Shown here: positions 36,636-44,636 of the stretch, piece by piece
Layout of the letters: the number at the start of each line of letters is the position of its first letter
Numbering within the stretch: position 1 is the first letter of the stretch
Source of the DNA: Rhodovulum visakhapatnamense
GTDB taxonomy: Bacteria > Pseudomonadota > Alphaproteobacteria > Rhodobacterales > Rhodobacteraceae
Assembly (NCBI RefSeq): GCF_004365965.1
Contig: NZ_SOEB01000001.1
Coordinates: 186,001-250,000 of the forward strand
Length of the DNA: 64,000 bases
Reading direction: 5' to 3'
The notes under the pieces: model-generated
What the model saw: only the letters and a program-made list of their open reading frames with translations
Databases searched by the model: none
What the model was told of the DNA's origin: nothing
Translations under genes and position numbers: made by a program

Positions 36636-36652
36636 AGCAACGAGCGTGCCAA
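36636..36652 (-). promoter_or_regulatory. sigma-54 (-24/-12) promoter of the nif operon
   Basis: On the minus strand this reads TTGGCACGCTCGTTGCT, which matches the sigma-54 consensus (YTGGCACG, 4 bases, TTGCW) with intact GG and GC elements. The predicted start of transcription is near 36,626, leaving a leader of about 30 bases before the IscA-type ORF. NifA is the expected activator. I found no perfect TGT-N10-ACA upstream site by eye. Confidence 0.88.
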
Positions 36653-36660
36653 GATTTCAT

Positions 36661-37123
36661 GGCATTGCTTTAAAAGAGATTTCCTGCCCCGCCTTTTACA
36701 GTGTCGGCTTTGTCGGTGGTGTCTTTGGCGGATATGCGACACGAGGGCTGCGACAGATTGTCAGAACCGGGAAGGCTCCCGCGCCCGGCCTGCGCGGGGC
36801 TTTCGCCCCGCTTGTCCGGCCTTGGGCCGGGCCGCGCCCCTGCGGGACGCGGCCGCTGCGCGGAGGGTATTTGCACCAAGAAGAACGGGACGTTTCGCAT
36901 CTTCTTCTTGGCCGAAATACCCCGGGGGTCCGGGGGCAGCGCCCCCGGTTGGCGCGGTTCAGATGGTTTGATGTCGAGAAGAAAAATATCACGCCTTTTC
37001 AGTTGTTTGCAATAGGTGGGGGGGTCGCAGGGCTTGATGCCGATGGGGCCGATTTGGGAAGGAAACGCCGCAAGACACCCAAAAGTGCACTGAAAAATGC
37101 AATGATATCAATGAGGGCTTGCA
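36661..37123. other. gene-free region with palindromic repeats
   Basis: About 460 bases with no credible gene. The part near the nif promoter (36,661-36,770) may hold activator sites. From about 36,780 to 36,950 it is a cluster of GC-rich inverted repeats: 36,794-36,811 (GCGGGGC/GCCCCGC), 36,865-36,923 (listed separately) and 36,931-36,949 (CCGGGGGC/GCCCCCGG). The last 170 bases are more AT-rich than the neighbourhood and lead into a transposase relic. Confidence 0.7.
36865..36923. repeat. long imperfect inverted repeat (REP/MITE-like)
   Basis: Two 21-base arms, each made of matching blocks (GGGTATTT with AAATACCC, and CCAAGAAGAA with TTCTTCTTGG) interrupted by a 3-base mismatch, flank a 17-base centre. 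A strong GC hairpin follows at once. The layout suggests a dispersed extragenic palindrome or miniature mobile element. I see only one copy in this window. Confidence 0.6.
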
Positions 37124-37290
37124 AGGATCGTCAAGCAGACCCTCCTGCGCCACGTCCACCTCTACAACACCCGGCTCCCGCACTCAGCCCCGAAGCGGCG
37201 CCCCCCCCGTCGCAACCCTCAAGGACTGGCAACGTCACAGACCCGAGCTGTTCAGGCCGCGCGTCCACAATCTCGCGGGATGTGACAGCC
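37124..37290 (+). pseudogene. relic of an IS481-type transposase C-terminus
   Basis: The frame from 37,124 reads RIVKQTLLRHVHLYNTRLPHSA, and after a run of eight C's (37,201-37,208) the frame at 37,209 continues VATLKDWQRHRPELF and ends near NLAGCDS. Together they match the end of integrase-core (IS481-like) transposases. The two parts are in different frames, so the gene is broken, and nothing upstream continues it. The right end overlaps the 3' end of the GFA pseudogene. Family assignment is from motif memory. Confidence 0.65.
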
Positions 37291-37671
37291 AGGCGTCGTC
37301 CGCGTCGCGGTCGCGGGCGAATTGCGCGGCATCCGCGACGGTCCGCACCCAGCTTTCGCGGCGAATAGTCCAGGTCTCGTAGCTTGAACGAAAACACCGG
37401 GGGTATCGAGCGTGCCCAGATGCACCTCGATCTCATCGCCGCCTATCGCGCAGACCGATGCGCCGCAAACCGGGCAGAAATACCGCCCCCGGTCGTGGCT
37501 TGGGTCGCCCTGGATCGCGACTGCCGCCTCGGGAAAGATCGCCGCTGCGTAGAAGACGGCGCCATGATGCCTGCGGCAGTCCGGACAATGGCAGATGCCC
37601 ACCCGCAGCGGCGGGCCGGAGGCCACAAGGCGGATCGCGCCGCAAAGGCAGCTGCCGGTGATCGGGGGCAT
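37235..37671 (-). pseudogene. GFA-domain (zinc-binding) protein, frameshifted
   Basis: The gene starts well (GGAGA site, MPPITGSCLCGAIRLVAS) and carries zinc-ligand pairs CLCG, CHCPDC and CPVCG, then DEIEVHLGTLD. Near 37,385-37,390 the frame is lost: the family-like continuation SYETWTIRRESWVRTVADA is in another frame. One missing base explains it, since 437 bases is one short of whole codons. The last codons run into the transposase relic. It is a recent pseudogene or carries a sequencing error. Intact members are small zinc proteins once called glutathione-dependent formaldehyde-activating; function is uncertain. Confidence 0.78.
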
Positions 37672-37885
37672 GGCCTGTCTCCGTCGGTCCGGTTGCCCTG
37701 CGCCCGGGCAGGGGCAGGGGGCAGGGGCTTGAACAGATGGCCGGCCCTGCCGCCGATTGACATCGGGTCCGGGCGGCCTGCCCGAAACCGGCCCCCGGGA
37801 CCGGCGTCCGGGGGACCAGCGGGGAACCCGCGCCCACGCCCGAACGTTGGCCGCCCGTAAGGGAATAATCGGGAAAGCGAGGGTC

Positions 37886-38293
37886 ATGTCCGTCATCATT
37901 GCGATCAGTCTTTATCTTGTCACGGCGCTGGTGTTTCTCGCGCTCGATGCGCTGATGCTGCGCAAGGTCATGCAGCCGCTTTTCGCGCGCTATCTCGGCG
38001 ACTGGATGCGGGACCGTCCGCGCATGGGGGCGGCGGCGGTCTTCTATCTGGCCTATGTGCTGGGGCTGGTCTGGCTGGTGTCCTGGCCTGCGCTGGTGCG
38101 CGGCAATCCGGGGCAGGCGCTGATCGAGGGCATGGTGGTCGGTGCGATGGCTTACGGCACCTATGAAGTCACCAACTATGCCACGCTGCGGCGCTGGTCG
38201 CCGGTTCAGGTGGCGCTCGATACCTGCTGGGGAACCTTGCTGACCGGGGTCTCGGCCTGCATCGGGGTCTATGTGGCGCGGATCTTCGTCTGA
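37886..38293 (+). CDS. DUF2177-family membrane protein
   Basis: A 135-aa inner-membrane protein with about four hydrophobic helices (residues about 4-24, 47-67, 78-98 and 113-133). It fits the DUF2177 pattern, including FLALDALML near the N-terminus and the ATYEVTNYATL-like segment (YGTYEVTNYATLRRW). Function is unknown. It stands alone, upstream of a hairpin that separates it from the convergent cold-shock gene. Confidence 0.82.
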   Translation: MSVIIAISLYLVTALVFLALDALMLRKVMQPLFARYLGDWMRDRPRMGAAAVFYLAYVLGLVWLVSWPALVRGNPGQALIEGMVVGAMAYGTYEVTNYATLRRWSPVQVALDTCWGTLLTGVSACIGVYVARIFV

Positions 38294-38340
38294 CGCGCCG
38301 CCTTCCTCCGGCTCTTCCTCAGGTCAGGTTGTCGGGTAAC

Positions 38341-38362
38341 GGTGGCAGCCGGCGCTGCCACC
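38341..38362. terminator. hairpin between convergent genes
   Basis: A perfect 9-bp stem (GGTGGCAGC / GCTGCCACC) with a 4-base loop between the convergent DUF2177 and cold-shock genes. There is no clear U-run on either side, so termination is probable but unproven. Confidence 0.5.
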
Positions 38363-38376
38363 GCCCACAGGAGCGA

Positions 38377-38583
38377 TCACAGGGCCCTGAGATCCCCGGC
38401 CGACTTGCGTCCGTCGCGGCCTTCGATCATTTCATAGGCAATCTTCTGGTTGTCCGTCAGGCCGGTCATGCCGGCCCGTTCGACGGCGGAAATGTGCACG
38501 AAAACGTCCTTGCCGCCATCGTCGGGCGCGATGAAGCCGTAGCCTTTGGTGGTATTGAACCATTTCACGGTGCCGGTGGGCAT
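38377..38583 (-). CDS. cold-shock domain protein
   Basis: A 68-aa CspA-type RNA/DNA-binding protein. The two RNP motifs are KGYGFI and VFVHIS, and the N-terminus MPTGTVKWFN is standard. Upstream in-frame ATGs do not match the family. The region to about 38,740 upstream has an AT-rich promoter-like stretch, which would give a long 5' leader as in many cold-shock genes. Whether it is cold-induced cannot be told. Confidence 0.93.
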   Translation of the reverse strand: MPTGTVKWFNTTKGYGFIAPDDGGKDVFVHISAVERAGMTGLTDNQKIAYEMIEGRDGRKSAGDLRAL

Positions 38584-38803
38584 CGTCTGTCTCCTCGGTC
38601 GTTTCCGCGCCCGCGGGATTGCGGCGCGGCAGGTCACAGCCAGGTCTTCCAGTCTCCCGGCTGCCCCTGAAGGAGGAGCGGTCGTCCAGGTCGTCTGCCG
38701 TCACACAAGAAACAATGCAGTAAGATTCGTGAAAAAATCAAGAGCCCTGTAGATTGCGCCGTAATCTCGGCTAGGTTGCGCCCGGAAACAATCGAGGTTT
38801 GGA

Positions 38804-39130
38804 ATGGTAATTTACGGTTTAAAAACCTGCGACACTTGCCGGAAAGCAAAGGCGGCGCTGGAGCGGACGGGCAAGCCGGTCGTATTTCACGACGTGCGCG
38901 ACGCGCCATTGCCGCGGGCCGACATCGCGCGGTTTCTCCAGACGCTGGGGCCGGGGCTCGTGAACCGGCGGTCGACCACCTGGCGCGAGCTGGACGCGGC
39001 GGCGCGGGCGGCCGATCCGCTCGATCTGCTCTGCGCGCATCCGACGCTGATGAAACGCCCGGTGATTGAAGCCGAGGGTCGGCTTTTTCTGGGCTGGGAC
39101 GCCGCGACCGCGCTGACGCTGGCAAGCTGA
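38804..39130 (+). CDS. ArsC/Spx-family thioredoxin-fold protein
   Basis: A 108-aa member of the ArsC/Spx/YffB family, with the N-terminal C-x-x-C motif TCDTCRKAKAAL and the C-terminal LMKRPVIE segment. Members include arsenate reductases and Spx-like regulators; the YffB-like branch is uncharacterised. There are no ars neighbours, so arsenate reduction is not supported by context. The end of the gene is part of a tandem duplication. Confidence 0.85.
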   Translation: MVIYGLKTCDTCRKAKAALERTGKPVVFHDVRDAPLPRADIARFLQTLGPGLVNRRSTTWRELDAAARAADPLDLLCAHPTLMKRPVIEAEGRLFLGWDAATALTLAS

Positions 39131-39182
39131 CGCGGACCGTCCGCGTCCCTGGGCAAGCTGACGCGGACCGTCCGCGTCCCTG
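39121..39182. repeat. 31-base tandem duplication over the end of the ArsC-like gene
   Basis: Two exact 31-base copies (39,121-39,151 and 39,152-39,182) start with the last codons and stop of the gene. Each contains the palindrome ACGCGGAC-C-GTCCGCGT. The copies abut without a spacer, so a recent slippage or duplication is likely. Confidence 0.85.
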
Positions 39183-39190
39183 AACAGCAA

Positions 39191-39216
39191 AAAGGCGCCG
39201 GTCGTCCGGCGCCTTT
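39191..39216. terminator. bidirectional intrinsic terminator
   Basis: An 11-bp stem (AAAGGCGCCGG / CCGGCGCCTTT) with a TCGT loop. On the minus strand it ends in five T's and lies 22 bases after the thrS stop. On the plus strand it ends the ArsC-like transcript with TTTCTC. A good terminator for both convergent genes. Confidence 0.85.
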
Positions 39217-39237
39217 CTCAGTGGTATGCCGCGCGGC

Positions 39238-41184
39238 TCAGGCCAGATCGGGCGCGCGCGCCTCGGCGGCCAGGTGCGCCAGCAGGCCGTCGAAGGCGGC
39301 GGTTTCGGTCCGGGTGTCGCCCAGACGGCGCACCGAGACGGTCCGCTCCTCGACCTCGCGCTGGCCGATGGCCAGGATCACCGGCACCTTCGCCAGCGAA
39401 TGCTCGCGGACCTTGTAGTTGATCTTCTCGTTGCGGATATCGGCCTCGGCCCGCACGCCTGCCGCGCGCAGGGCCGCGACCACCTCCTGCACATAGGCAT
39501 CGGCATCCGACACGATCGAGGCAACGACCACCTGCCGCGGCGCCAGCCAGAAGGGTAGCTTGCCGGCGTAGTTCTCGATCAATATGCCGATGAAGCGTTC
39601 GAACGAGCCCACGACCGCGCGGTGCAGCATGATGGGCCGGTGCTTTTCGCCATCGGCGCCGATATAGGAGGCATCCAGCCGTTCGGGCAGGTTCGGGTCG
39701 ACCTGCAGCGTGCCGCATTGCCAGTCGCGCCCGATGGCATCGCGCAGCACGAATTCCAGCTTCGGCCCGTAGAACGCGCCTTCGCCCTCGTTGATCTCGT
39801 ACTCATACCCCGCAGCACGGCAGGCAGAGCCCAGCGCGGCTTCGGTGCGGTCCCAGCTTTCGTCGCTGCCGATGCGTTTCTCGGGCCGGGTCGACAGCTT
39901 GACCCGCCAGTTCTCGAAGCCGAGATCGGCATAGATCTTCGCCAGGAAGTCGATGAACTTCTTCGCTTCGGCCTCGATCTGGTCCTCGGTGCAGAAGATA
40001 TGCGCGTCATCCTGGGTAAAGCCGCGCACCCGCATGATGCCATGCAGCGCGCCCGAGGGCTCATAGCGGTTGCAGGACCCGAATTCGGCCATCCGCAACG
40101 GCAGGTCGCGATAGGATTTGAGCCCCTGGTTGAAGATCTGCACATGGCAGGGGCAGTTCATCGGCTTGAGCGCGTTGACGGCCTTCTGGCGGGCATGGTC
40201 CTCGTCGACTTCGACGATGAACATGTTTTCCTGGTAATTGTCCCAGTGGCCCGATTTTTCCCACAGCTTGCGGTCGACGACCTGCGGGGTGTTGACCTCG
40301 ACATAGCCGTCGCGCTCCTGCTGGCGGCGCATGTAATCCTGAAGCGTGGTGTAGATCTTCCAGCCGTTCGGGTGCCAGAAGATCTGGCCCGGGGCTTCTT
40401 CCTGCAGGTGGAACAGATCCATCTCGCGGCCCAGACGGCGGTGGTCGCGCTTTTCGGCCTCTTCGAGGAAGGTCAGGTAATCCTTCAGCTCCTGCCGGGT
40501 GCGGAAGCCCACGCCATAGATCCGCTGCAGCATCGGCCGGTTGGAATCGCCCCGCCAATAGGCGCCCGCGACCTTCATCAGCTTGAAGGCATCGCCCGGC
40601 ACCTGGCCCGTATGTTGCAGATGCGGCCCGCGGCAGAGGTCCTGCCACTCGCCATGCCAGTACATGCGGATCTGCTGATCCTCGGGGATCATGCCGACGA
40701 GTTCGACCTTGTAGGGCTCGTCATTGTCCTCGTAATGCTTGATCGCGCGGGCGCGGTCCCAGATCTCGGTGCGGACCGGGTCGCGGGCGTTGATGATCTC
40801 TTTCATCTTCGCCTCGATCTGGCCCAGATCCTCGGGGGTGAAGGGCTCGGCGCGGTCGAAATCGTAATACCAGCCGTTTTCGATGACCGGGCCGATGGTG
40901 ACCTTCACATCGGGCCACAGCGCCTGCACCGCGCGCGCCATAATATGCGCCAGATCGTGCCGGATCAGCTCCAGCGCCGGGGCGTCGTCCTTCATGGTGT
41001 TGATGGCGATCGAGGCATCTTCGGTGATCGGCCATTGCAGGTCGAAATGGCGGCCATTGACCTGCGCCGAAATCGCCTTCTTGGCCAGGGAGTTCGAGAT
41101 GCTCGCGGCAATCTCGGCGGGGGTGGTCCCGGCCTCGACCGCACGCTGATTGCCATCTGGGAAAGTGAGAGTGATCTGGCCCAT
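39238..41184 (-). CDS. thrS: threonyl-tRNA synthetase
   Basis: Class II ThrRS, 648 aa, family length. It has an N-terminal TGS domain (about 1-60), the editing domain with HDLAH near residue 78, the catalytic core with [23 protein letters not shown] (motif 2 region), and the C-terminal anticodon-binding domain ending [13 protein letters not shown]. The start has a GAGGAGG site. The longer in-frame start lacks family match. It probably forms its own transcription unit, with the terminator at 39,191 after it. Confidence 0.97.
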   Translation of the reverse strand: MGQITLTFPDGNQRAVEAGTTPAEIAASISNSLAKKAISAQVNGRHFDLQWPITEDASIAINTMKDDAPALELIRHDLAHIMARAVQALWPDVKVTIGPVIENGWYYDFDRAEPFTPEDLGQIEAKMKEIINARDPVRTEIWDRARAIKHYEDNDEPYKVELVGMIPEDQQIRMYWHGEWQDLCRGPHLQHTGQVPGDAFKLMKVAGAYWRGDSNRPMLQRIYGVGFRTRQELKDYLTFLEEAEKRDHRRLGREMDLFHLQEEAPGQIFWHPNGWKIYTTLQDYMRRQQERDGYVEVNTPQVVDRKLWEKSGHWDNYQENMFIVEVDEDHARQKAVNALKPMNCPCHVQIFNQGLKSYRDLPLRMAEFGSCNRYEPSGALHGIMRVRGFTQDDAHIFCTEDQIEAEAKKFIDFLAKIYADLGFENWRVKLSTRPEKRIGSDESWDRTEAALGSACRAAGYEYEINEGEGAFYGPKLEFVLRDAIGRDWQCGTLQVDPNLPERLDASYIGADGEKHRPIMLHRAVVGSFERFIGILIENYAGKLPFWLAPRQVVVASIVSDADAYVQEVVAALRAAGVRAEADIRNEKINYKVREHSLAKVPVILAIGQREVEERTVSVRRLGDTRTETAAFDGLLAHLAAEARAPDLA

Positions 41185-41275
41185 GATCGGCCTCCTCGTC
41201 GGTTTGGCGCCCACGGAACGCCCGGTTGCGGGTTATGTCGGTTGGTCTAGTGAACCTGCGCGGGGCTCAAGTCAA

Positions 41276-41309
41276 GCCGCCCGGGCTGCGGCAGGGCAGC
41301 CCGGGCGGC
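41276..41309 (-). terminator. strong hairpin downstream of valS
   Basis: A perfect 14-bp stem (GCCGCCCGGGCTGC / GCAGCCCGGGCGGC) with a 6-base loop lies 24 bases after the valS stop on the minus strand and is followed by TTGACTT. A second, 16-base palindrome (GAGCCGCATGCGGCTC, 41,314-41,329) sits between it and the stop. It is likely the valS terminator. Confidence 0.65.
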
Positions 41310-41332
41310 AGGGGAGCCGCATGCGGCTCGGA

Positions 41333-44300
41333 TCAGGCGAGTTCGGCCAGCCTTTCGAGCGCGACGCGCAGTTTCGCGGCCTCTTCGGTCTTGGCGGCAG
41401 CCAGATCCTTCGTTTCCTCGACCACGTCCTCGGGGGCGCTTTCGACGAATTTCGGGTTCTTCAGGCGGCCTTCGAGCCCCTTGAGGTCCTTTTCGAGCTT
41501 CGACAGCGTCTTTTCCAGCCGTGCCTTTTCCTCGGCCACGTCGATGATGCCCTCAAGCGGCAGCGCGAATGCGCCGCCCTCGACGGCGATGGTCACGCAG
41601 CCCTTGGGCAGGGTCTTCGCCTCGGTCAGGCTTTCGATCCGGGCCATGCGCTGGATCATCGCCTCGTTGCGCGCCCAGGCGGTTTTGCCCGCCTCGTCCA
41701 GCTCGGTGTAAAGCATCGCGATCTTGGCGCCCGCGGGCACGTTCATCTGAGCCCGGGCCGAGCGGATTTCCTCGATCAGCGCGATCACCCAGTTCATTTC
41801 GCGGTCGGCGCCCGCGTCGATCAGATCGACGCCGTAGGCGGGCCAGTCGGCATGGACCAGCATCTTGCGCCGGTCGGCGGTCGTGCCCCAGAGCTCCTCG
41901 GTGATATAGGGCATGATCGGGTGCAGCAGGATCAGGCACTGGTCGATGACCCAGGCCATGGTCGCCCGCGTCTCGGCCTTCTGCGCCTCGGTGCCGTCCA
42001 TCAGCAGCGGTTTCGAGAATTCGACATACCAGTCGCAGACCTTGCCCCAGACGAAGGCGTAAAGCGCATTGGCCGCGTCGTTGAAGCGATAGGCCGCCAG
42101 CGCCTCGTCGACCGCCTCGCGGACGCGCGCGACCTCGCCCACGATCCATTTGTTCACGGTCTCGCCGGGGGCGGGAATGTCCCCGGTCGGCGCATAGCCT
42201 TGGAAGACGCCGTTCATCTCGGCAAAGCGGGTGGCGTTCCAGATCTTGGTGCCGAAGTTGCGATAGCCCGCGATCCGGCTGGTCGACAGCTTCAGATCGC
42301 GCCCCATGGCGGCCATGGCGGTCAGGGTGAAACGCACCGCATCGGCGCCGTATTCGTCGATCAGCTCCAGCGGGTCGAGCACGTTGCCCAGGGATTTCGA
42401 CATCTTCTTGCCCTTCTCGTCGCGGACGAGGGCATGGACATAGACGGTGTGGAACGGGATCTGATCGACCACGGCGAGCTGCATCATCATCATCCGGGCG
42501 ACCCAGAAGAAGATGATGTCGAAGCCGGTGATCAGCACGTCGGTCGGGAAGTATTTCGCCAGTTCCGGCGTGGTCTCGGGCCAGCCCAGCGTGCCGATGG
42601 GCCAGAGCCCCGACGAGAACCAGGTGTCGAGCACGTCGGGGTCGCGCCAGATCGGATAGACCAGCCTGGTCGGGTCCTGGCTGAGATTGTAGTCCGCGAG
42701 GCTCTCGGCCAGCACCTCTTCGGCGGCGGTGCGGCCGGAGACTTCGACCACCCGCATCGCATGCAGCGGCGCCGGCAGACCGGCGAGCACATCCTGGAAC
42801 TGCGCCGTGACCGTCTCGAAATCGGCGGCGCAGTGATGGCGCGCGCCCCGCTGGACGAAGCCCTCGTTGAGCAGGCGGTAGAGTTCCACGTCATCGAGCG
42901 CGTTGTCGCCCTCGTCGTCGGCAAAATGGGACGCGTCGAGGTCGAGCCCGTACCAGACCGGGATCTGATGCCCCCACCAGAGCTGGCGGCTGATGCACCA
43001 GGGCTCGATATTCTCCAGCCAGTGGAAGTACGTCTTGGCGTCGCGTTCGGGCAGGATGCGGGTATATCCGGCCGTCTCGTCGAATGCGCCCGCTTCCTGG
43101 GCCGCCATTCCCTTGCGGACGGCGTCAAGCGCCGGGCCGACGATCTTCTGGGTATCGACGAACCACTGGTCGGTCAGCATCGGCTCGATCACCTGCTTCG
43201 AACGGTCGCCGAAGGGCTGCATGATCGGTTTCGCCTCGACCAGCGGCACAAGCGCGTCCGCGCCCTCCGCACCGGGCTCGAGGGCCGCCTTGCCCAGCCG
43301 GGGATCGTCGGCGCGGGTCATCACCGCCAGCATCTCGGCCGTGATCTCGTCGATCACGCGCTTGCGGGCCTCGAACCGGTCGAGCCCGCGCAGATGGTCG
43401 GGCACGAGGTTGATCGCGTCGATTTCCGCCTCGCTCGCCTCGGCGCCGCCGAGGATCGCCTGGGCCTGCCGCGCACAGTCGGCATAGGGGGCGCCGTCCT
43501 CGCGCAGATGCGCCCGGGTGTCCATCAGCCGGTATTTCGGGATGCCGTTGCGCTGCGCGACGCCGTAGTCGTTGAAGTCATGCGCCCCGGTGATCTTGAC
43601 CGCGCCCGACCCGAAGGCGGGGTCGGGATAGTCGTCGGTGATGATCGGGATCAGGCGGCGGTGCTCCTTCGGCCCCACCGGGATCTCGCAGAGCTTGCCG
43701 ACGATGGGCGCATAACGCTCGTCCGAGGGGTGCACGGCCACGGCGCCATCGCCCAGCATGGTCTCGGGCCGGGTCGTGGCGATCGAGATGTAGTCGCGTT
43801 CCTCCTCAAGGATAACGGTCCCGTTCTCGTCCTTCTCGACATAGGTATAGGTTTCGCCGCCGGCCAGCGGGTACTTGAAGTGCCACATGTGGCCGGGAAC
43901 CTCGATGTTCTCGACCTCGAGGTCGGAAATCGCGGTCTCGAAATGCGGGTCCCAGTTCACCAGCCGCTTGCCGCGGTAGATGAGCCCATTGTTGTACATG
44001 TCCACGAAGACCTTGATGACGGCGTCGTGGAAATTGCCGTCCTCGCCCTCGGGCGCGCCGGGGGCGCCGGACATGGTGAAGGCGTTGCGCGACCAGTCGC
44101 AGGAGGCGCCCAGGCGCTTGAGCTGATTGACGATGGTGCCGCCCGACTGGCCCTTCCAGTCCCAGACCTTTTCAAGGAATTTCTCGCGGCCCATCTCGCG
44201 GCGGCCGGGATTGCCTTCCTTCGCCAGTTGCCGTTCCACGACCATCTGGGTGGCGATGCCCGCATGGTCCTGACCCGGCTGCCACAGCGTGTCGAAGCCG

Positions 44301-44515
44301 CGCATCCGGTGCCAGCGCACCAGGATGTCCTGCAGGGTGTTGTTGAAGGCGTGACCCATATGCAGGCTGCCGGTCACGTTCGGCGGCGGGATCATGATGC
44401 AGAAGGTCTCGGGGCGCGAGGCGTTCGCCCCGGCGGTAAAGCAGCCGGCCTTTTCCCAGGCCTCGTAGAGGCGCTGTTCGGCTTCGGCGGCGTCGAAAGT
44501 CTTTTCCATGGGCAT
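41333..44515 (-). CDS. valS: valyl-tRNA synthetase
   Basis: Class I ValRS, 1,060 aa. The HIGH motif is GSLHMGHAF near residue 52 and the KMSKS motif is intact ([10 protein letters not shown]). A Val-type editing domain and a C-terminal coiled coil ([17 protein letters not shown]) are present. It is about 100 residues longer than the E. coli enzyme, mainly from insertions in the editing and catalytic regions (for example [20 protein letters not shown]). I take these to be an alphaproteobacterial trait. Two close ATGs are possible starts (MPMEK), and the choice hardly matters. Confidence 0.97.
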   Translation of the reverse strand: MPMEKTFDAAEAEQRLYEAWEKAGCFTAGANASRPETFCIMIPPPNVTGSLHMGHAFNNTLQDILVRWHRMRGFDTLWQPGQDHAGIATQMVVERQLAKEGNPGRREMGREKFLEKVWDWKGQSGGTIVNQLKRLGASCDWSRNAFTMSGAPGAPEGEDGNFHDAVIKVFVDMYNNGLIYRGKRLVNWDPHFETAISDLEVENIEVPGHMWHFKYPLAGGETYTYVEKDENGTVILEEERDYISIATTRPETMLGDGAVAVHPSDERYAPIVGKLCEIPVGPKEHRRLIPIITDDYPDPAFGSGAVKITGAHDFNDYGVAQRNGIPKYRLMDTRAHLREDGAPYADCARQAQAILGGAEASEAEIDAINLVPDHLRGLDRFEARKRVIDEITAEMLAVMTRADDPRLGKAALEPGAEGADALVPLVEAKPIMQPFGDRSKQVIEPMLTDQWFVDTQKIVGPALDAVRKGMAAQEAGAFDETAGYTRILPERDAKTYFHWLENIEPWCISRQLWWGHQIPVWYGLDLDASHFADDEGDNALDDVELYRLLNEGFVQRGARHHCAADFETVTAQFQDVLAGLPAPLHAMRVVEVSGRTAAEEVLAESLADYNLSQDPTRLVYPIWRDPDVLDTWFSSGLWPIGTLGWPETTPELAKYFPTDVLITGFDIIFFWVARMMMMQLAVVDQIPFHTVYVHALVRDEKGKKMSKSLGNVLDPLELIDEYGADAVRFTLTAMAAMGRDLKLSTSRIAGYRNFGTKIWNATRFAEMNGVFQGYAPTGDIPAPGETVNKWIVGEVARVREAVDEALAAYRFNDAANALYAFVWGKVCDWYVEFSKPLLMDGTEAQKAETRATMAWVIDQCLILLHPIMPYITEELWGTTADRRKMLVHADWPAYGVDLIDAGADREMNWVIALIEEIRSARAQMNVPAGAKIAMLYTELDEAGKTAWARNEAMIQRMARIESLTEAKTLPKGCVTIAVEGGAFALPLEGIIDVAEEKARLEKTLSKLEKDLKGLEGRLKNPKFVESAPEDVVEETKDLAAAKTEEAAKLRVALERLAELA

Positions 44516-44636
44516 CGGAGATCCCTTGCATCGAATTGGGCTGCGGCGTGATTAGCGAAAGGCGGCGCCAAGGCCAAGCCCTCTGGACAGATGCCCCGCC
44601 GCCGCTACCCTCGCCGCAACAGGGAGGACAGGACGG

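Noticed and set aside
36726-36741. TGG-N10-ACA as a NifA upstream site
   Set aside because: One base off the palindromic consensus and only about 80 bases upstream; kept only as a weak note in the findings.
41150-44551. 1,133-codon open frame opposite valS
   Set aside because: Shadow of valS with typical antisense composition.
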